In this document: in pieces, positions 34,933 through 45,330 of the stretch
How the letters are laid out: every line of letters starts with the position of its first letter
Position numbering within the stretch: position 1 is the first letter of the stretch
Assembly: GCF_900109645.1 (NCBI RefSeq)
Contig: NZ_FOBG01000001.1
Span: 3,896,520-3,960,519 of the forward strand
Source: Duganella sp. CF402
GTDB lineage: Bacteria > Pseudomonadota > Gammaproteobacteria > Burkholderiales > Burkholderiaceae_D
Reading direction: 5' to 3'
Length of the DNA: 64,000 bases
Notes under the pieces: model-generated
Database searches by the model: none
The model's input: the letters and a program-made list of their open reading frames with translations, nothing else
What the model was told of the DNA's origin: nothing
Position numbers and translations under genes: made by a program

Positions 34933-36719
34933 GCTGCCGCTCCACGTTCCAGCCATTGCATTGCATACGGCGCCAGCGTGGCCGCGCCATCCAGTATGCG
35001 CCCGTCCAGGCAGTCGGTCCACCGGCCCTGCAGCGCATAGCTTTGCGGCTGGCCGGAGAAGTTCATCAGGGCGAGGAAACGCTCGCCGCGCGCCAGCGCC
35101 AGCATGCCATCCGGCGCATCGTCCAGCAAGGTGCGCGGTGCGTTGGCCGCCAGTGCCTCATGCCGGCGGCGCGCTGCCAGCAGACTTTGCAGCGACTGGT
35201 ACATGCAGCCTTCGCTGCGATGCTGCCAGCGCTCATCGTCGAAACGTGGACGCTGCAGCCAGCGGCTGTCCATCGCGTGCTGTGGACGATGCAGGTAGCT
35301 GTAGTCATTCTCCATCGCCAGCTCGTCGCCCATGTACAGCACCGGCAGCGCACCGAAGCTCAGTGCAAGGCCATGCAGCAGCAGCATGCGGCGCATGGCC
35401 TGCTCGCGCTCTTCGTCGCTGCGCGCGGTTTGCAGGCCCACCAGCGATGCCGCCATGCCGTTGCTGCCGTGCGCCGCGTTCGGATCGCTGCTCTGGAACG
35501 ATGCGCCGGCGGCGTAGCTGTCCTCGGCACCGGTGTAGAAGCGCGCCGCGCGCGCCAGGCGTGCGTTGGCATCGTGCCCACCGGCTGCGGCTTCGGCGCG
35601 CAGCACGTTCCAGCCGATATCGTCGTGGCAGCGCACGTAGCTGAGCCACGTGGCGGCTTGCGGCAGCGCCGGCGTGTTGCGTATCACCTCGCGCATCGCG
35701 CTGGTGCTTTGCTCGGACAAGGCCAGCCAGCCAGCGGCCATCAGGCTGCTGTGATAGGCGATGTGGCACTCGCGCGCCTCGTCGCTGCCCAGGTAGGCCG
35801 GTAACTCGCACGTCGGCACAATCGCTTCGGCCTTCAGCAGCACGCCCGGCGCCACGATATCGACAATCGCGCGCAAGGCTTGCAGGATCTGGTGCGCCTC
35901 CGGCTGGTTCATGCTGTTGGTGCCTTCGCGCTTCCACAGGAAGGCGGTGGAGTCGAGACGGAATACTTCAATGCCGCGATTCGCCAGTCGCAGCAAGGCC
36001 ACCGCCATTTCGGCAAACACCGCCGGGTTGGCGTAGTTCAGGTCCCACTGGTACGGGTAGAACGTGCTCCACACCCAGCCGCCCATCGCATCCACCTGAA
36101 CGAAGTTGCCCGGTGCGACTTGCGGGAACACCTGCCCCAGCGTGCGCTCGTAACGGTCCGGCATCTCGCGGTCGGGATAGACCAGGAACATGGCGCGCGC
36201 CGCCGCATCGCCGGCCTTCGCGGCAAGCGCCCATGCGTGATCGTCCGCCACGTGATTCAGAATGAAGTCCGAGCACAGGCTGATGCCGGCCGCGCGCAGT
36301 TGTGTAGTCAACGCATCGAGATCGGCATTAGTGCCCAGCGCCGGCTCCACGTCATCAAAACTGGACACCGCGAAGCCGCCATCATTCTCGCCTGCCCGCG
36401 CGCGCAGGAAAGGCAGCAAGTGCAGATAGCTGACGCCCATCTCCTGCAGATACGGAATGCGCGCCGCCACGCCATTCAAGTCGCCGCCGAAGTTCTGCAC
36501 ATAGGCGCAGTAGCCCAGCATGCGCTGGCTGAGGAACCAGTCCGGCTGCGCGGCGCGCTGTTCATCCAGCGCCCGCAGCTCCGCCGGACGCGCCGAGTGC
36601 AGCGCCTCCAGCGACGCCATCAACTCGCCCAGCCACGCGTCGAAGTGCGCGTGTTCACCATACAGGCCGGCCAGCAACCGGCGCAGCACCGGTTCGTGGA
36701 CGGCCAGGCGTTGCGACAT
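34929..36719 (-). CDS. Amylosucrase / sucrose hydrolase (GH13, SuxB-like)
   Basis: This cytoplasmic GH13 enzyme uses sucrose either to extend an alpha-glucan with release of fructose or simply to hydrolyse it. About 596 residues from the ATG at 36719; an upstream ATG at 36734 overlaps the receptor gene. Catalytic motifs in the amylosucrase form are: nucleophile Asp in EVFRLDSTAFLWK (about 256), acid/base Glu in LLKAEAIV (about 298), and the stabilising HDD in YVRCHDDIGW (about 366). No signal peptide is present. Sequence alone does not separate polymerising amylosucrase from the related Xanthomonas sucrose hydrolase. Confidence 0.9.
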   Translation of the reverse strand: MSQRLAVHEPVLRRLLAGLYGEHAHFDAWLGELMASLEALHSARPAELRALDEQRAAQPDWFLSQRMLGYCAYVQNFGGDLNGVAARIPYLQEMGVSYLHLLPFLRARAGENDGGFAVSSFDDVEPALGTNADLDALTTQLRAAGISLCSDFILNHVADDHAWALAAKAGDAAARAMFLVYPDREMPDRYERTLGQVFPQVAPGNFVQVDAMGGWVWSTFYPYQWDLNYANPAVFAEMAVALLRLANRGIEVFRLDSTAFLWKREGTNSMNQPEAHQILQALRAIVDIVAPGVLLKAEAIVPTCELPAYLGSDEARECHIAYHSSLMAAGWLALSEQSTSAMREVIRNTPALPQAATWLSYVRCHDDIGWNVLRAEAAAGGHDANARLARAARFYTGAEDSYAAGASFQSSDPNAAHGSNGMAASLVGLQTARSDEEREQAMRRMLLLHGLALSFGALPVLYMGDELAMENDYSYLHRPQHAMDSRWLQRPRFDDERWQHRSEGCMYQSLQSLLAARRRHEALAANAPRTLLDDAPDGMLALARGERFLALMNFSGQPQSYALQGRWTDCLDGRILDGAATLAPYAMQWLERGAAA

Positions 36720-36723
36720 TTCT

Positions 36724-39012
36724 TTAGAAGGCATAGGACAGGCTGACTTTCGCGGCGCGGCCGGAGATGGAGCGGGCGGCGTGGCCGTCGCCTTCCACTT
36801 CGGTGTAGCCGATCTTGTTGAACAGGTTATTCACGCTCAGCGACAGTGTCGCCTTCGGCGTGACGCTGTAGTTGACGTAGGCATTCACCACTTCATACGC
36901 CGGCAGCACGATGGTATGCGCATCGTCACCCCACGACTTTCCGGTGCCGATCAAGCTGGCGCCGAAGGTGGCGTCTCCCATCGAATAGCTAGGCGCGAGC
37001 TGGTAAATATACTTGGCCTGGCGGCGCGGCGTATTGCCGATATTGGCCACATCCGCTGCGGCGGTGCCAGTGATCTTGGCGTCGGTGTAGGTCATGCCGC
37101 CGGTGATGCGGAAGCCGCCGTTGCTGTACGCGCCCTCCAGCTCCACGCCTTTCGCATCGTACTTGTTGGAGGTACTGCGCTGGGTGGTGGCCTCGTAGTT
37201 GCTCTCGTCGGTCTTGGCCTGGAACAGCGTGACGAAGGTGCTGATGCCGCCGCTGCGCCACTTCACGCCGCCCTCGATCTGCTTGACGGTGTTGATGTTG
37301 ATCGGCGCGCTGCCATCCAGCGGCGTGCCAAACAGGATGCGATCTGCGTTGAAGGACACGCCGTCGCTGACGCGGGCAAACGCCGACAGGTTTTTCGAGA
37401 ACGCGTAGTTGCCGCCGACCGAGTACGAATTGTGATTCAGCTTGTAGTCCACGAACTGCTCGGTGGCCGCATCGTAGCGCAGCGTGCCGTTGCTGATCGT
37501 GGCGATATTGGCGGTGCCGCTGGCCTGCTGGCGGTCCTGGCGGATGCTGGCGTCGACGTTCAACGGACCGGCTTCATAACCGAGATTGAGGTAAGGCGAC
37601 GTCAGTTTGTACTCCACGTCCACCGCGCGCGAGCAGCAGCCGCCGAAAGCCGGGCCCACCAACCCCGGCGTGGCGCTGGACGTTTGCAGCAGCGCCGGTT
37701 TGTCGCCGGTGGCCTGCATCAGGTACTCGTTGAAGTTCCACGTCAACGCCAGCTTTTGCGTCGACAGGTACAGGCCTGCGGTGGTGGTCAGCTTGCTGCC
37801 GTCCGCCAGCTTGAAGGTCTTGGCCAGCTTGGTGTCGTTCAGCGTATTGCCGGCGTCGTCGATCGAGGTGTTGAACACCACGGCCGAGAAGGCGCGGCCA
37901 TTGTAAGCCTTGCCCTTGTTCGGGCCAGTAGCGAAGGTGTAGTTGCCGACCGTGCCGTTATTGGCGGCGAACACGCCGGCAAAGCGGCCGCTGTTGCTGG
38001 AGGTGCGGAACTTGTCGCTCAGGTTCCAGCCGTCGCCCAGGTCGAACGAGCCTTCGAGGCCGAGCGAATCGCTCTTCACTTTCAGGCCGTCGTTGACGTT
38101 GGTCGATACCGGCGTGTTGTTCTTGCTGAGGACCACATCGCGCACCCAGTACGGCGAGTAGAAGCTCACCGTGCGCGGATCGATGCCGGGGATTTCCTGG
38201 ATCTGTTTGTTCACCACCTGCACCGGCACCGGCAGCGCGGTCGGCGATTTATCGTCCAGGTGTTTGAACGACAGGCGGATAAAGCCATTATCCAGGTCAT
38301 GCGTGATATTGCCGCGAATCTGGCCGCCGTCCTCGGTGCTCATGCCGGTATTGCGCACGCCTTCGCCGGTGCGGTAGTTACCGCCGATGAAGAAGCGGGT
38401 CTTGTCCGAGATCGGCGCACCGTAGTCAAAGTCGTAGCGGGTTTCGTCGTAGCCCAGGCCTCGGCTGATGGCGACATGGCCGCCCTGCTCCTCGCCGGTC
38501 TTGGTGATGAAGTTGATGATGCCGCCCGGCGCATTGGTCGCCAGCGTGGAAGCCGAGCCGCCGCGCACCACCTCCAGGTGGTCCAGCGTGCCGTCGATCT
38601 TCACATAGCTGTCTGGCGTGATGAAATTGAAGTCGCCCGATTGCAGCACCGGCAGGCCGTCTTCCTGGATCTGCACATAGCGCGCGCCGCCGGCCGAAAT
38701 CGGCACACCGCGCACGGTGATGTTGGCATTGCCCTCGCCGCCCGACGACTCCGAGCGCACGCCCGGCACCGAGCGCAGCACCTCGGCCGCGCTCAGTGGC
38801 GCGGCGTTCTTGATGGCGTCGCCCTCGATGGTGCTGATCGACACGCTGGTTTTCATCTTGGACGAGGCGCCGCTGGTGCCGGTGACGACCACGCGCTCCA
38901 TGTTCAGGCCATCTGCGGCCGGGGCTTCCTGCGCGGCGGCGCCGCTCATATGCAGGACAGCGGTTGCGACGGCGGCAGCGATGCCGCCCAGTTTAAGGGT
39001 GCGGTGTTCCAT
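36724..39012 (-). CDS. TonB-dependent receptor, probable sucrose uptake (SuxA-like)
   Basis: This outer-membrane receptor of 762 residues has a signal peptide ending GAAAQEA. The plug domain spans about 38-160 (VLRSVPGVRSESSGG, VQIQEDGLPV, DHLEVVRGGSASTLA, NAPGGIINFITKTG), and a 22-stranded barrel ends in a terminal Phe (KVSLSYAF). Its operon partners indicate a sugar ligand, most likely sucrose. It is the first gene of the operon and has a readable promoter with a LacI-type operator in the spacer, plus CTGGAG before the ATG. An unusual Cys pair (GGCCSRA) lies in a barrel loop. Confidence 0.9.
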   Translation of the reverse strand: MEHRTLKLGGIAAAVATAVLHMSGAAAQEAPAADGLNMERVVVTGTSGASSKMKTSVSISTIEGDAIKNAAPLSAAEVLRSVPGVRSESSGGEGNANITVRGVPISAGGARYVQIQEDGLPVLQSGDFNFITPDSYVKIDGTLDHLEVVRGGSASTLATNAPGGIINFITKTGEEQGGHVAISRGLGYDETRYDFDYGAPISDKTRFFIGGNYRTGEGVRNTGMSTEDGGQIRGNITHDLDNGFIRLSFKHLDDKSPTALPVPVQVVNKQIQEIPGIDPRTVSFYSPYWVRDVVLSKNNTPVSTNVNDGLKVKSDSLGLEGSFDLGDGWNLSDKFRTSSNSGRFAGVFAANNGTVGNYTFATGPNKGKAYNGRAFSAVVFNTSIDDAGNTLNDTKLAKTFKLADGSKLTTTAGLYLSTQKLALTWNFNEYLMQATGDKPALLQTSSATPGLVGPAFGGCCSRAVDVEYKLTSPYLNLGYEAGPLNVDASIRQDRQQASGTANIATISNGTLRYDAATEQFVDYKLNHNSYSVGGNYAFSKNLSAFARVSDGVSFNADRILFGTPLDGSAPININTVKQIEGGVKWRSGGISTFVTLFQAKTDESNYEATTQRSTSNKYDAKGVELEGAYSNGGFRITGGMTYTDAKITGTAAADVANIGNTPRRQAKYIYQLAPSYSMGDATFGASLIGTGKSWGDDAHTIVLPAYEVVNAYVNYSVTPKATLSLSVNNLFNKIGYTEVEGDGHAARSISGRAAKVSLSYAF

Positions 39013-39064
39013 GTGGCGTCTCCAGATATTGTCGTTGTTGCTGCTTTATTGAGCAGGTGAACGC

Positions 39065-39093
39065 ATTATGCAATCGATTGCATAAAAATGCAA
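39065..39093 (-). promoter_or_regulatory. Sucrose operon promoter with embedded LacI-type operator O1
   Basis: On the minus strand, TTGCAT (39088-39093), a 17-base spacer and CATAAT (39065-39070) form a good sigma-70 promoter, about 53 bases before the receptor ATG. The perfect palindrome ATGCAATCGATTGCAT (39068-39083), with the LacI-family central CG, occupies the spacer and half of the -10 box. A bound repressor would exclude RNA polymerase. Confidence 0.85.
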
Positions 39094-39119
39094 AACACTT
39101 TTTAAAACGGCTTTTAAAG

Positions 39120-39138
39120 CCGATTGCAATCGGTTGCA
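39120..39138 (-). promoter_or_regulatory. Second LacI-type operator O2
   Basis: TGCAATCGGTTGCA (39125-39138) differs from O1 by one base in each arm sense. It overlaps the perfect palindrome CCGATTGCAATCGG (39120-39133). It lies 56 bp (centre to centre) upstream of O1 and just before the lacI-type gene's stop codon, a spacing compatible with looping or with a roadblock. Confidence 0.7.
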
Positions 39139-39142
39139 CAAA

Positions 39143-40177
39143 TCACACAGAACTGGCGCGGACGATCAGTTGGGTAGGTAGTTGCAGCGAGGGTGCCGGA
39201 CGGCCCTCGGTCAGTTCCAGCAGCGAGGCCACCAGCGCACGGCCGGCCTCTTGCACTGGTTGCTGCACCGTAGTCAACGGCGGGTGGAAGTAGCTGGAAA
39301 GTTCGATATCGTCGTAGCCGATCACGGCCACGCGACCCGGCACGTCGACGCCTTGCTGGCGCAGGGTGTTAATCGCGGTCATGGCCATCAGGTCGCTGCC
39401 GGCAAACACGGCGTCGAACGACACGCCGCGCGCTTGCAGTTCCTCGACCGCAAGGCGGCCGCCATCCGGCACAAACGACGCCGGCACCAGCAGCGCCGGG
39501 TCGGCCGCCATGCCGGCCGCCGCCAGGGCCTTGCACAAGCCCTCATAGCGCTGGCCGATTTCCGGCAGGTTGATATCGCCAAAGAAGGCGATGCGCTTGC
39601 GGCCTTGCGCCAGCAAGTGCGCGCCGGCCAGCTCGCCGCCGGCCACATTGTCGCCGCCGACGGTGCAGTACAGCTGCTGCGGTAGTTGCGCGCCCCACAC
39701 CACGATCGGCACATGGCGTGCCGCCAATTGGTTGAGCTGGTCGTGATGGCGCCACTGGCCGATCAGCACGATGCCGATCACGCGGCCGGTATCGAACGGC
39801 GCGGCGGCCGCATCGAGCTCGCTGGCGTCCACCCGCGAGACCAGCATGTCGAAGCCCTGCTCGGTCAGCGCGTCGGCCAGGCTGCCCAGCATGGACAGGA
39901 AAAACGGATCGGACAGGTGCTGGCGGGTGGCCGGGTCATACGGCACCACCACGCCGACGGTGCGGTTCTGCTTCATGCGCAGGTTTTGCGCACCGATATT
40001 GATGTTGTACTTGAGCGAGCGCGCCAGCTCCATGACGCGGGTGCGCGTCTCCTCGCTAATCAGCTTGCTGCCGGCCAGCGCGCGCGAGACGGTGGAAGTC
40101 GACACGCCCGCCAGCCGCGCAATGTCGGCCATTTGCAGGCGCCGGCTTTCTGCTTCTGGCGGCGTGGTTTTCGGCAT
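39143..40177 (-). CDS. LacI-family repressor of the sucrose locus (SuxR-like)
   Basis: This 344-residue regulator has an N-terminal LacI helix-turn-helix (MADIARLAGVSTSTVSRALAGS), the hinge helix region RSLKYNINIGAQNLR, and a periplasmic-binding-protein-like sensor domain (NRTVGVVVPYD; FDAVFAGSDLMAMTAINTLRQQG; VIGYDDIELSSYFHPPLTTV). It is encoded directly upstream of the receptor gene, which has two matching operators. The likely inducer is sucrose, fructose or a metabolite; this is inference. It follows the GST gene by three bases, so it may be transcribed with that gene. Confidence 0.9.
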   Translation of the reverse strand: MPKTTPPEAESRRLQMADIARLAGVSTSTVSRALAGSKLISEETRTRVMELARSLKYNINIGAQNLRMKQNRTVGVVVPYDPATRQHLSDPFFLSMLGSLADALTEQGFDMLVSRVDASELDAAAAPFDTGRVIGIVLIGQWRHHDQLNQLAARHVPIVVWGAQLPQQLYCTVGGDNVAGGELAGAHLLAQGRKRIAFFGDINLPEIGQRYEGLCKALAAAGMAADPALLVPASFVPDGGRLAVEELQARGVSFDAVFAGSDLMAMTAINTLRQQGVDVPGRVAVIGYDDIELSSYFHPPLTTVQQPVQEAGRALVASLLELTEGRPAPSLQLPTQLIVRASSV

Positions 40178-40180
40178 GGA

Positions 40181-40789
40181 TTACGCTGGCACCGTGTCCT
40201 TGAACGACTGGCGCTCGGACAGCTTGTCGTACAGCCTGGCCAGGTTAGGATAATCGTCGCGCCAGGCGATGTCCGGGAAGCGGAACGACAGCCAGCCCAG
40301 CGCGCAACCCACCGCCACATCGGCCAGCGAGTAATGGATGCCGGCGCAGTAAGCCTGCTCGCCCAGCTGGGTCGACATGGCCTTCAGGCCGAGGGCCACC
40401 TTGCCCATCTGGCGCGCCATCCACTCTTCGCTCTGCAGTTCTTTTGGACGCATGGTGCGCTCCAGGCGCACGCTCACGGCTGCATCCAGCATGCCGTCGG
40501 CCAGCGCTTCCCAGCACTTGATGTCGGCGCGCTCGCGGCCGTTGGGCGGCAGCAGCTTGCACACCGGGGTCAGCGTATCGAGGTATTCGGCCATCACGCG
40601 CGAGTCGTACATCACCGAGCCATCTTCCATCACCAGGCTGGGCACTTTGCCGAGCGGGTTCAGTTGGCTGATGGTGGTGTCCGCCGCCCACACATTTTCC
40701 AGTTCAAACTGGTAATCGAGCTTTTTTTCCGCCAGCACGACACGTACTTTGCGGACATAAGGACTGGCGAGGGAACCGATAAGTTTCAT
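40181..40789 (-). CDS. Glutathione S-transferase family protein (stringent starvation-like N-domain)
   Basis: The 202 residues have a GST N-terminal domain starting MKLIGSLASPYVRKVRVVLAE, with the cis-Pro motif LGKVPSLVMEDGSVMYDSRV, and an all-helical C-terminal domain with HYSLADVAVGCALGWL. Ser9 in GSLASPYVRK is a candidate catalytic residue. No partner indicates the substrate. It precedes the lacI-type gene by three bases but has no evident functional tie to sucrose. Confidence 0.88.
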   Translation of the reverse strand: MKLIGSLASPYVRKVRVVLAEKKLDYQFELENVWAADTTISQLNPLGKVPSLVMEDGSVMYDSRVMAEYLDTLTPVCKLLPPNGRERADIKCWEALADGMLDAAVSVRLERTMRPKELQSEEWMARQMGKVALGLKAMSTQLGEQAYCAGIHYSLADVAVGCALGWLSFRFPDIAWRDDYPNLARLYDKLSERQSFKDTVPA

Positions 40790-40824
40790 AGACGCTCATA
40801 GAGGAAGAACAGGGCCCAGTATAA

Positions 40825-42270
<1,446 letters not shown>

Positions 42271-42296
42271 TGTAGAAAAGCAATCTAGCTTAAACT

Positions 42297-42331
42297 AGCC
42301 CCGACGACGCCTGCGTCCCGGGGCTTTTTTT
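42297..42331 (+). terminator. Rho-independent terminator after purB
   Basis: AGCCCCG (42297-42303) pairs with CGGGGCT (42319-42325), with a 15-base loop, followed by seven T residues. It lies 27 bases after the purB stop. Confidence 0.88.
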
Positions 42332-42405
42332 CGCCCGTCGCCAGCACGCTTGCGAATTGTTTGGTATATTTAGTCCTAACACGTACTATTTCTTCGGAGC
42401 CGCAT

Positions 42406-42933
42406 ATGCCACGCTATACCAAAATCGCCATGTTGCTGCATTGGCTAGTCGCCTTGCTCATCATTGCCACCTTCTTCCTCGGGCTGTCGATGGTCGCCAT
42501 CCCCGGCTTCTCGCCGACCAAGCTCAAATACTTCTCCTGGCACAAATGGATGGGCGTCACCGTGCTGTTCCTGGCCGTGATCCGCATCCTGTGGCGCAAG
42601 GCCAACCGCCCGCCACCACCGCTGGCGTCGATCCCGGCGTGGCAGCACAAGATCGCCGACGGCATGCACGTGCTGCTGTACCTGCTGATCTTCGCGGTGC
42701 CGATTTCGGGCTACCTGTACTCGTACGCCGCCGGCGTGCCGGTGGTCTACCTGGGCCTGTGGCAAATGCCAGCCGTGATCGCTCCGGATCCTGAACTTAA
42801 GGCAACTTTAAAAACTGTTCATTATGTTTTGACCATGACGATGGCAGCCGCAGTAGTCGCCCACGCCCTGGCCGCACTGAAGCACCACTTTATCGACCGC
42901 GACGTCACGCTGAAACGCATGCTGCCGCTGTAA
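42406..42933 (+). CDS. Cytochrome b561 family protein
   Basis: This di-heme inner-membrane electron carrier of 175 residues has four helices. The histidine positions for two b-type hemes are seen in LLHWLVALL, FSWHKWMGV, GMHVLLYLLIFAVPISGY and VHYVLTMTMAAAVVAHALAALKHH. The start at 42406 has CGGAG upstream. Two YceI genes follow, 25 and 22 bases apart, an association common in Proteobacteria. The natural electron donor and acceptor are not known; the context suggests quinone or isoprenoid chemistry in the periplasm. Confidence 0.92.
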   Translation: MPRYTKIAMLLHWLVALLIIATFFLGLSMVAIPGFSPTKLKYFSWHKWMGVTVLFLAVIRILWRKANRPPPPLASIPAWQHKIADGMHVLLYLLIFAVPISGYLYSYAAGVPVVYLGLWQMPAVIAPDPELKATLKTVHYVLTMTMAAAVVAHALAALKHHFIDRDVTLKRMLPL

Positions 42934-42958
42934 TCCCACTCACATTGGAGCCTGACAC

Positions 42959-43510
42959 ATGAACACCTTTAAAAAAATCGCCCTCGTCTCGATGCTTGGC
43001 GTGGCCTTTGCCGCCAGCGCCGCCGCCCTGAAAACCGATCCGGCCAAGAGCACCGTGACCGCCACCTTCAAGCAAATGAACGTGCCGATCGACGCCAAAT
43101 TCAAGAAATTCACCGCCAACATCGACTACGACGCGGCCAAGCCGGAAACCGCCAAGGCCACGGTCGAAGTGGAAACCGCCAGCATGGACCTGGGCGACGC
43201 CGACTACAACAAGGAAGTCGCCAAGAAAGAATGGTTCAACGCCGCGCAATTCCCGAAAGCCACCTTCGTCTCGTCCTCGATCAAGCCAGCCGGCGCCGGC
43301 AAGCTGACCGTGACCGGCAAGCTGACCATCAAGGGCAAGGCCGCCGACGTCACCTTCCCGCTGACCGTCAAAGCCGACGGCAAGAACCAGGTGTTTGAAG
43401 GCGCGCTGCCGATCAAGCGCCTGGCCTACAACATCGGCGAAGGCGAATGGAAAGACACCAGCATGGTGGCCGACGACGTCACCATCAAGTTCCACGTAGT
43501 AGCTCAATAA
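42959..43510 (+). CDS. YceI-family periplasmic lipid-binding protein (first copy)
   Basis: YceI proteins are periplasmic lipocalin-like barrels that bind isoprenoid chains. The 183 residues have a signal peptide (ending ASAAA) and the barrel motifs [47 protein letters not shown] and [18 protein letters not shown]. It is the middle gene of cytochrome b561-YceI-YceI. It differs clearly from the next copy, so the two probably bind different ligands or act in sequence. Confidence 0.9.
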   Translation: MNTFKKIALVSMLGVAFAASAAALKTDPAKSTVTATFKQMNVPIDAKFKKFTANIDYDAAKPETAKATVEVETASMDLGDADYNKEVAKKEWFNAAQFPKATFVSSSIKPAGAGKLTVTGKLTIKGKAADVTFPLTVKADGKNQVFEGALPIKRLAYNIGEGEWKDTSMVADDVTIKFHVVAQ

Positions 43511-43532
43511 ACCACCAAGGGAGACCTCCACG

Positions 43533-44099
43533 ATGAAAGCACAAATCCTGATCGCTACGCTGCTGGCCGCTTCGGCCACGTCCGCCATTGCCGCCACCTA
43601 CAACATCGACCCGACGCACACCTACCCGAGCTTCGAGGCCGATCACATGGGCCTGTCGGTATGGCGCGGCAAGTTCGACAAGACCAGCGGCACCGTGACT
43701 CTGGATGCGGCCGCCAAGACCGGCGCGCTGGACATTAAAATCGATCCGGCCTCGATCGACTTTGGCTTCGACAAAATGAACACCCACGCCAAGGGCGCGG
43801 ACATGTTCAACGTGGAAAAATTCCCGACCATCACCTACACCAGCAAATCGTTCAAGTTTGAGGGCGACAAGCTGGTGGCGGTGGACGGCGAGCTGACCAT
43901 GCTGGGCGTGACCAAGCCGGTGGCGCTGAAAGTGAACAAATTCAAGTGCATCATCCACCCGCGCCTGAAGCGTGAAGTGTGCGGCGCCGACGCCACCGCC
44001 GAGTTCAAGCGCAGCGACTTCGGTCTGAACTACGGCCTGCCGAACTTCTCGCCGGAAGTGAAACTGGCGATCCAGATCGAAGCCATCAAGGCTGACTAA
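43533..44099 (+). CDS. YceI-family periplasmic lipid-binding protein (second copy)
   Basis: This 188-residue YceI protein has a signal peptide ending [10 protein letters not shown] and the classical YceI opening [53 protein letters not shown] and the Cys pair in [16 protein letters not shown] follow, as in E. coli YceI. A ribosome binding site (AGGGAGACC) precedes it. Its last 14 bases overlap the convergent radical SAM gene, and no terminator is visible between them. Confidence 0.92.
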   Translation: MKAQILIATLLAASATSAIAATYNIDPTHTYPSFEADHMGLSVWRGKFDKTSGTVTLDAAAKTGALDIKIDPASIDFGFDKMNTHAKGADMFNVEKFPTITYTSKSFKFEGDKLVAVDGELTMLGVTKPVALKVNKFKCIIHPRLKREVCGADATAEFKRSDFGLNYGLPNFSPEVKLAIQIEAIKAD

Positions 44100-45330
44100 G
44101 TTGTACCGCAAGGGGGCCTTTGAAGGCCTCCATGATCAGCGACGCCGGCTGGCCGTGGCTGATCAGCTTGCCCATCGCGTTCATGTACTGGGTGATGTGC
44201 TTGAAGTATTTCTTGTAGCTCGGGCACAGGTAGTTCAGGCCAGCCTCGCCGTTCGGCGCGTGCGCGAAGCGGTTCTTCGGGCACTCGCCGTGGCAGGCGA
44301 ATAAATACGGGCACTGCCTGCATTCATCCGGCAGCGTGCCGGATTTGGCCTCGCCAAACGCCTGCTGCTGCGCCGACGTCGCCAGCGCGCCCACCTCCAC
44401 CTGATTCAAATTCCCCAGCAAGTGTTCCGGGTACGCGAAGTGATCGCAGGAGTACACGTCGCCATTGTGCTCAACGATCAGCGCTTTGCCGCAATTCTCC
44501 GAGAACAGGCACACCGTCGACGGCAAGCCCAGGAACGAGGCCAGCGCCCACTCGAAATTCATCACGTAGACCTTGCCCACGTCATGCCGCACCCACTCGT
44601 TGAAGATGGCGATCAGGAAATCGCCATACTCTTCGCGGCCCACGCTTTGCGGCGCCATCGCCAGTATCGGCCGTGACTGGCTGACCTGCCCCGGCTTGGC
44701 AAACGTCAGGCTGATGGCGTGCTCGGCGCGGTCCGGCAAGCGCTCCACCACCGGATTGAACTGCACGTGCGTCACGCCCTCGCGCTTGAGGAAGTGGTAC
44801 AGCTCCAGTGGCTGTTTGGCCGTGCGGCTGGTCACCGTCACCAGCACATTGAATTCGATGCGGTATTGCCGCAGCAAGGCAATGCCGCGCATCACCGCAT
44901 CAAACGTCGGCCGGCCCTGCTTGTCGACGCGATCTGCGTCGTGCAGTTCGCGCGGTCCATCCAGACTGATCCCCACCATGAAGCCAGCGCCGGCCAGGAA
45001 AGCGCACCATTCGTCGTCCAGCAGCGTGCCGTTGGTTTGCAGCGAATTGCTGATGCGCTTGCCATTGGCCAGCTCCTGCTGGATTTCCACTGCGCGCTGG
45101 TAGAACGCCAGACCACGCAGCATCGGTTCGCCGCCCTGCCAGGTGAACAGCACTTCCGGCCCCGGCTCGTTCGCGATGCTCTGCGCGATGTACGCACGCA
45201 GCACGTCCTCACTCATCAGGAAGCGATTGCGCGCCGGATACAGCTGCTCCTTCTCAAGATAGAAGCAGTAGCTGCAATCCAGATTGCACAAGGGCCCGGC
45301 CGGCTTGGCCATCAGGTGGAGACCACTCAT
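44086..45330 (-). CDS. Anaerobic sulfatase-maturating radical SAM enzyme
   Basis: This enzyme oxidises a Ser or Cys in a sulfatase active site to formylglycine without oxygen. The 414 residues start with the radical SAM cluster motif in [15 protein letters not shown] (Cys15, 19, 22). The FTWQGGEP region follows, and then a C-terminal SPASM domain with Cys-rich segments ([28 protein letters not shown]) for two more Fe-S clusters. The ATG overlaps the stop of the adjacent arylsulfatase, which carries the Ser-type motif that only this class of enzyme is known to activate. The pairing therefore defines its substrate. Confidence 0.93.
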   Translation of the reverse strand: MSGLHLMAKPAGPLCNLDCSYCFYLEKEQLYPARNRFLMSEDVLRAYIAQSIANEPGPEVLFTWQGGEPMLRGLAFYQRAVEIQQELANGKRISNSLQTNGTLLDDEWCAFLAGAGFMVGISLDGPRELHDADRVDKQGRPTFDAVMRGIALLRQYRIEFNVLVTVTSRTAKQPLELYHFLKREGVTHVQFNPVVERLPDRAEHAISLTFAKPGQVSQSRPILAMAPQSVGREEYGDFLIAIFNEWVRHDVGKVYVMNFEWALASFLGLPSTVCLFSENCGKALIVEHNGDVYSCDHFAYPEHLLGNLNQVEVGALATSAQQQAFGEAKSGTLPDECRQCPYLFACHGECPKNRFAHAPNGEAGLNYLCPSYKKYFKHITQYMNAMGKLISHGQPASLIMEAFKGPLAVQLSQP

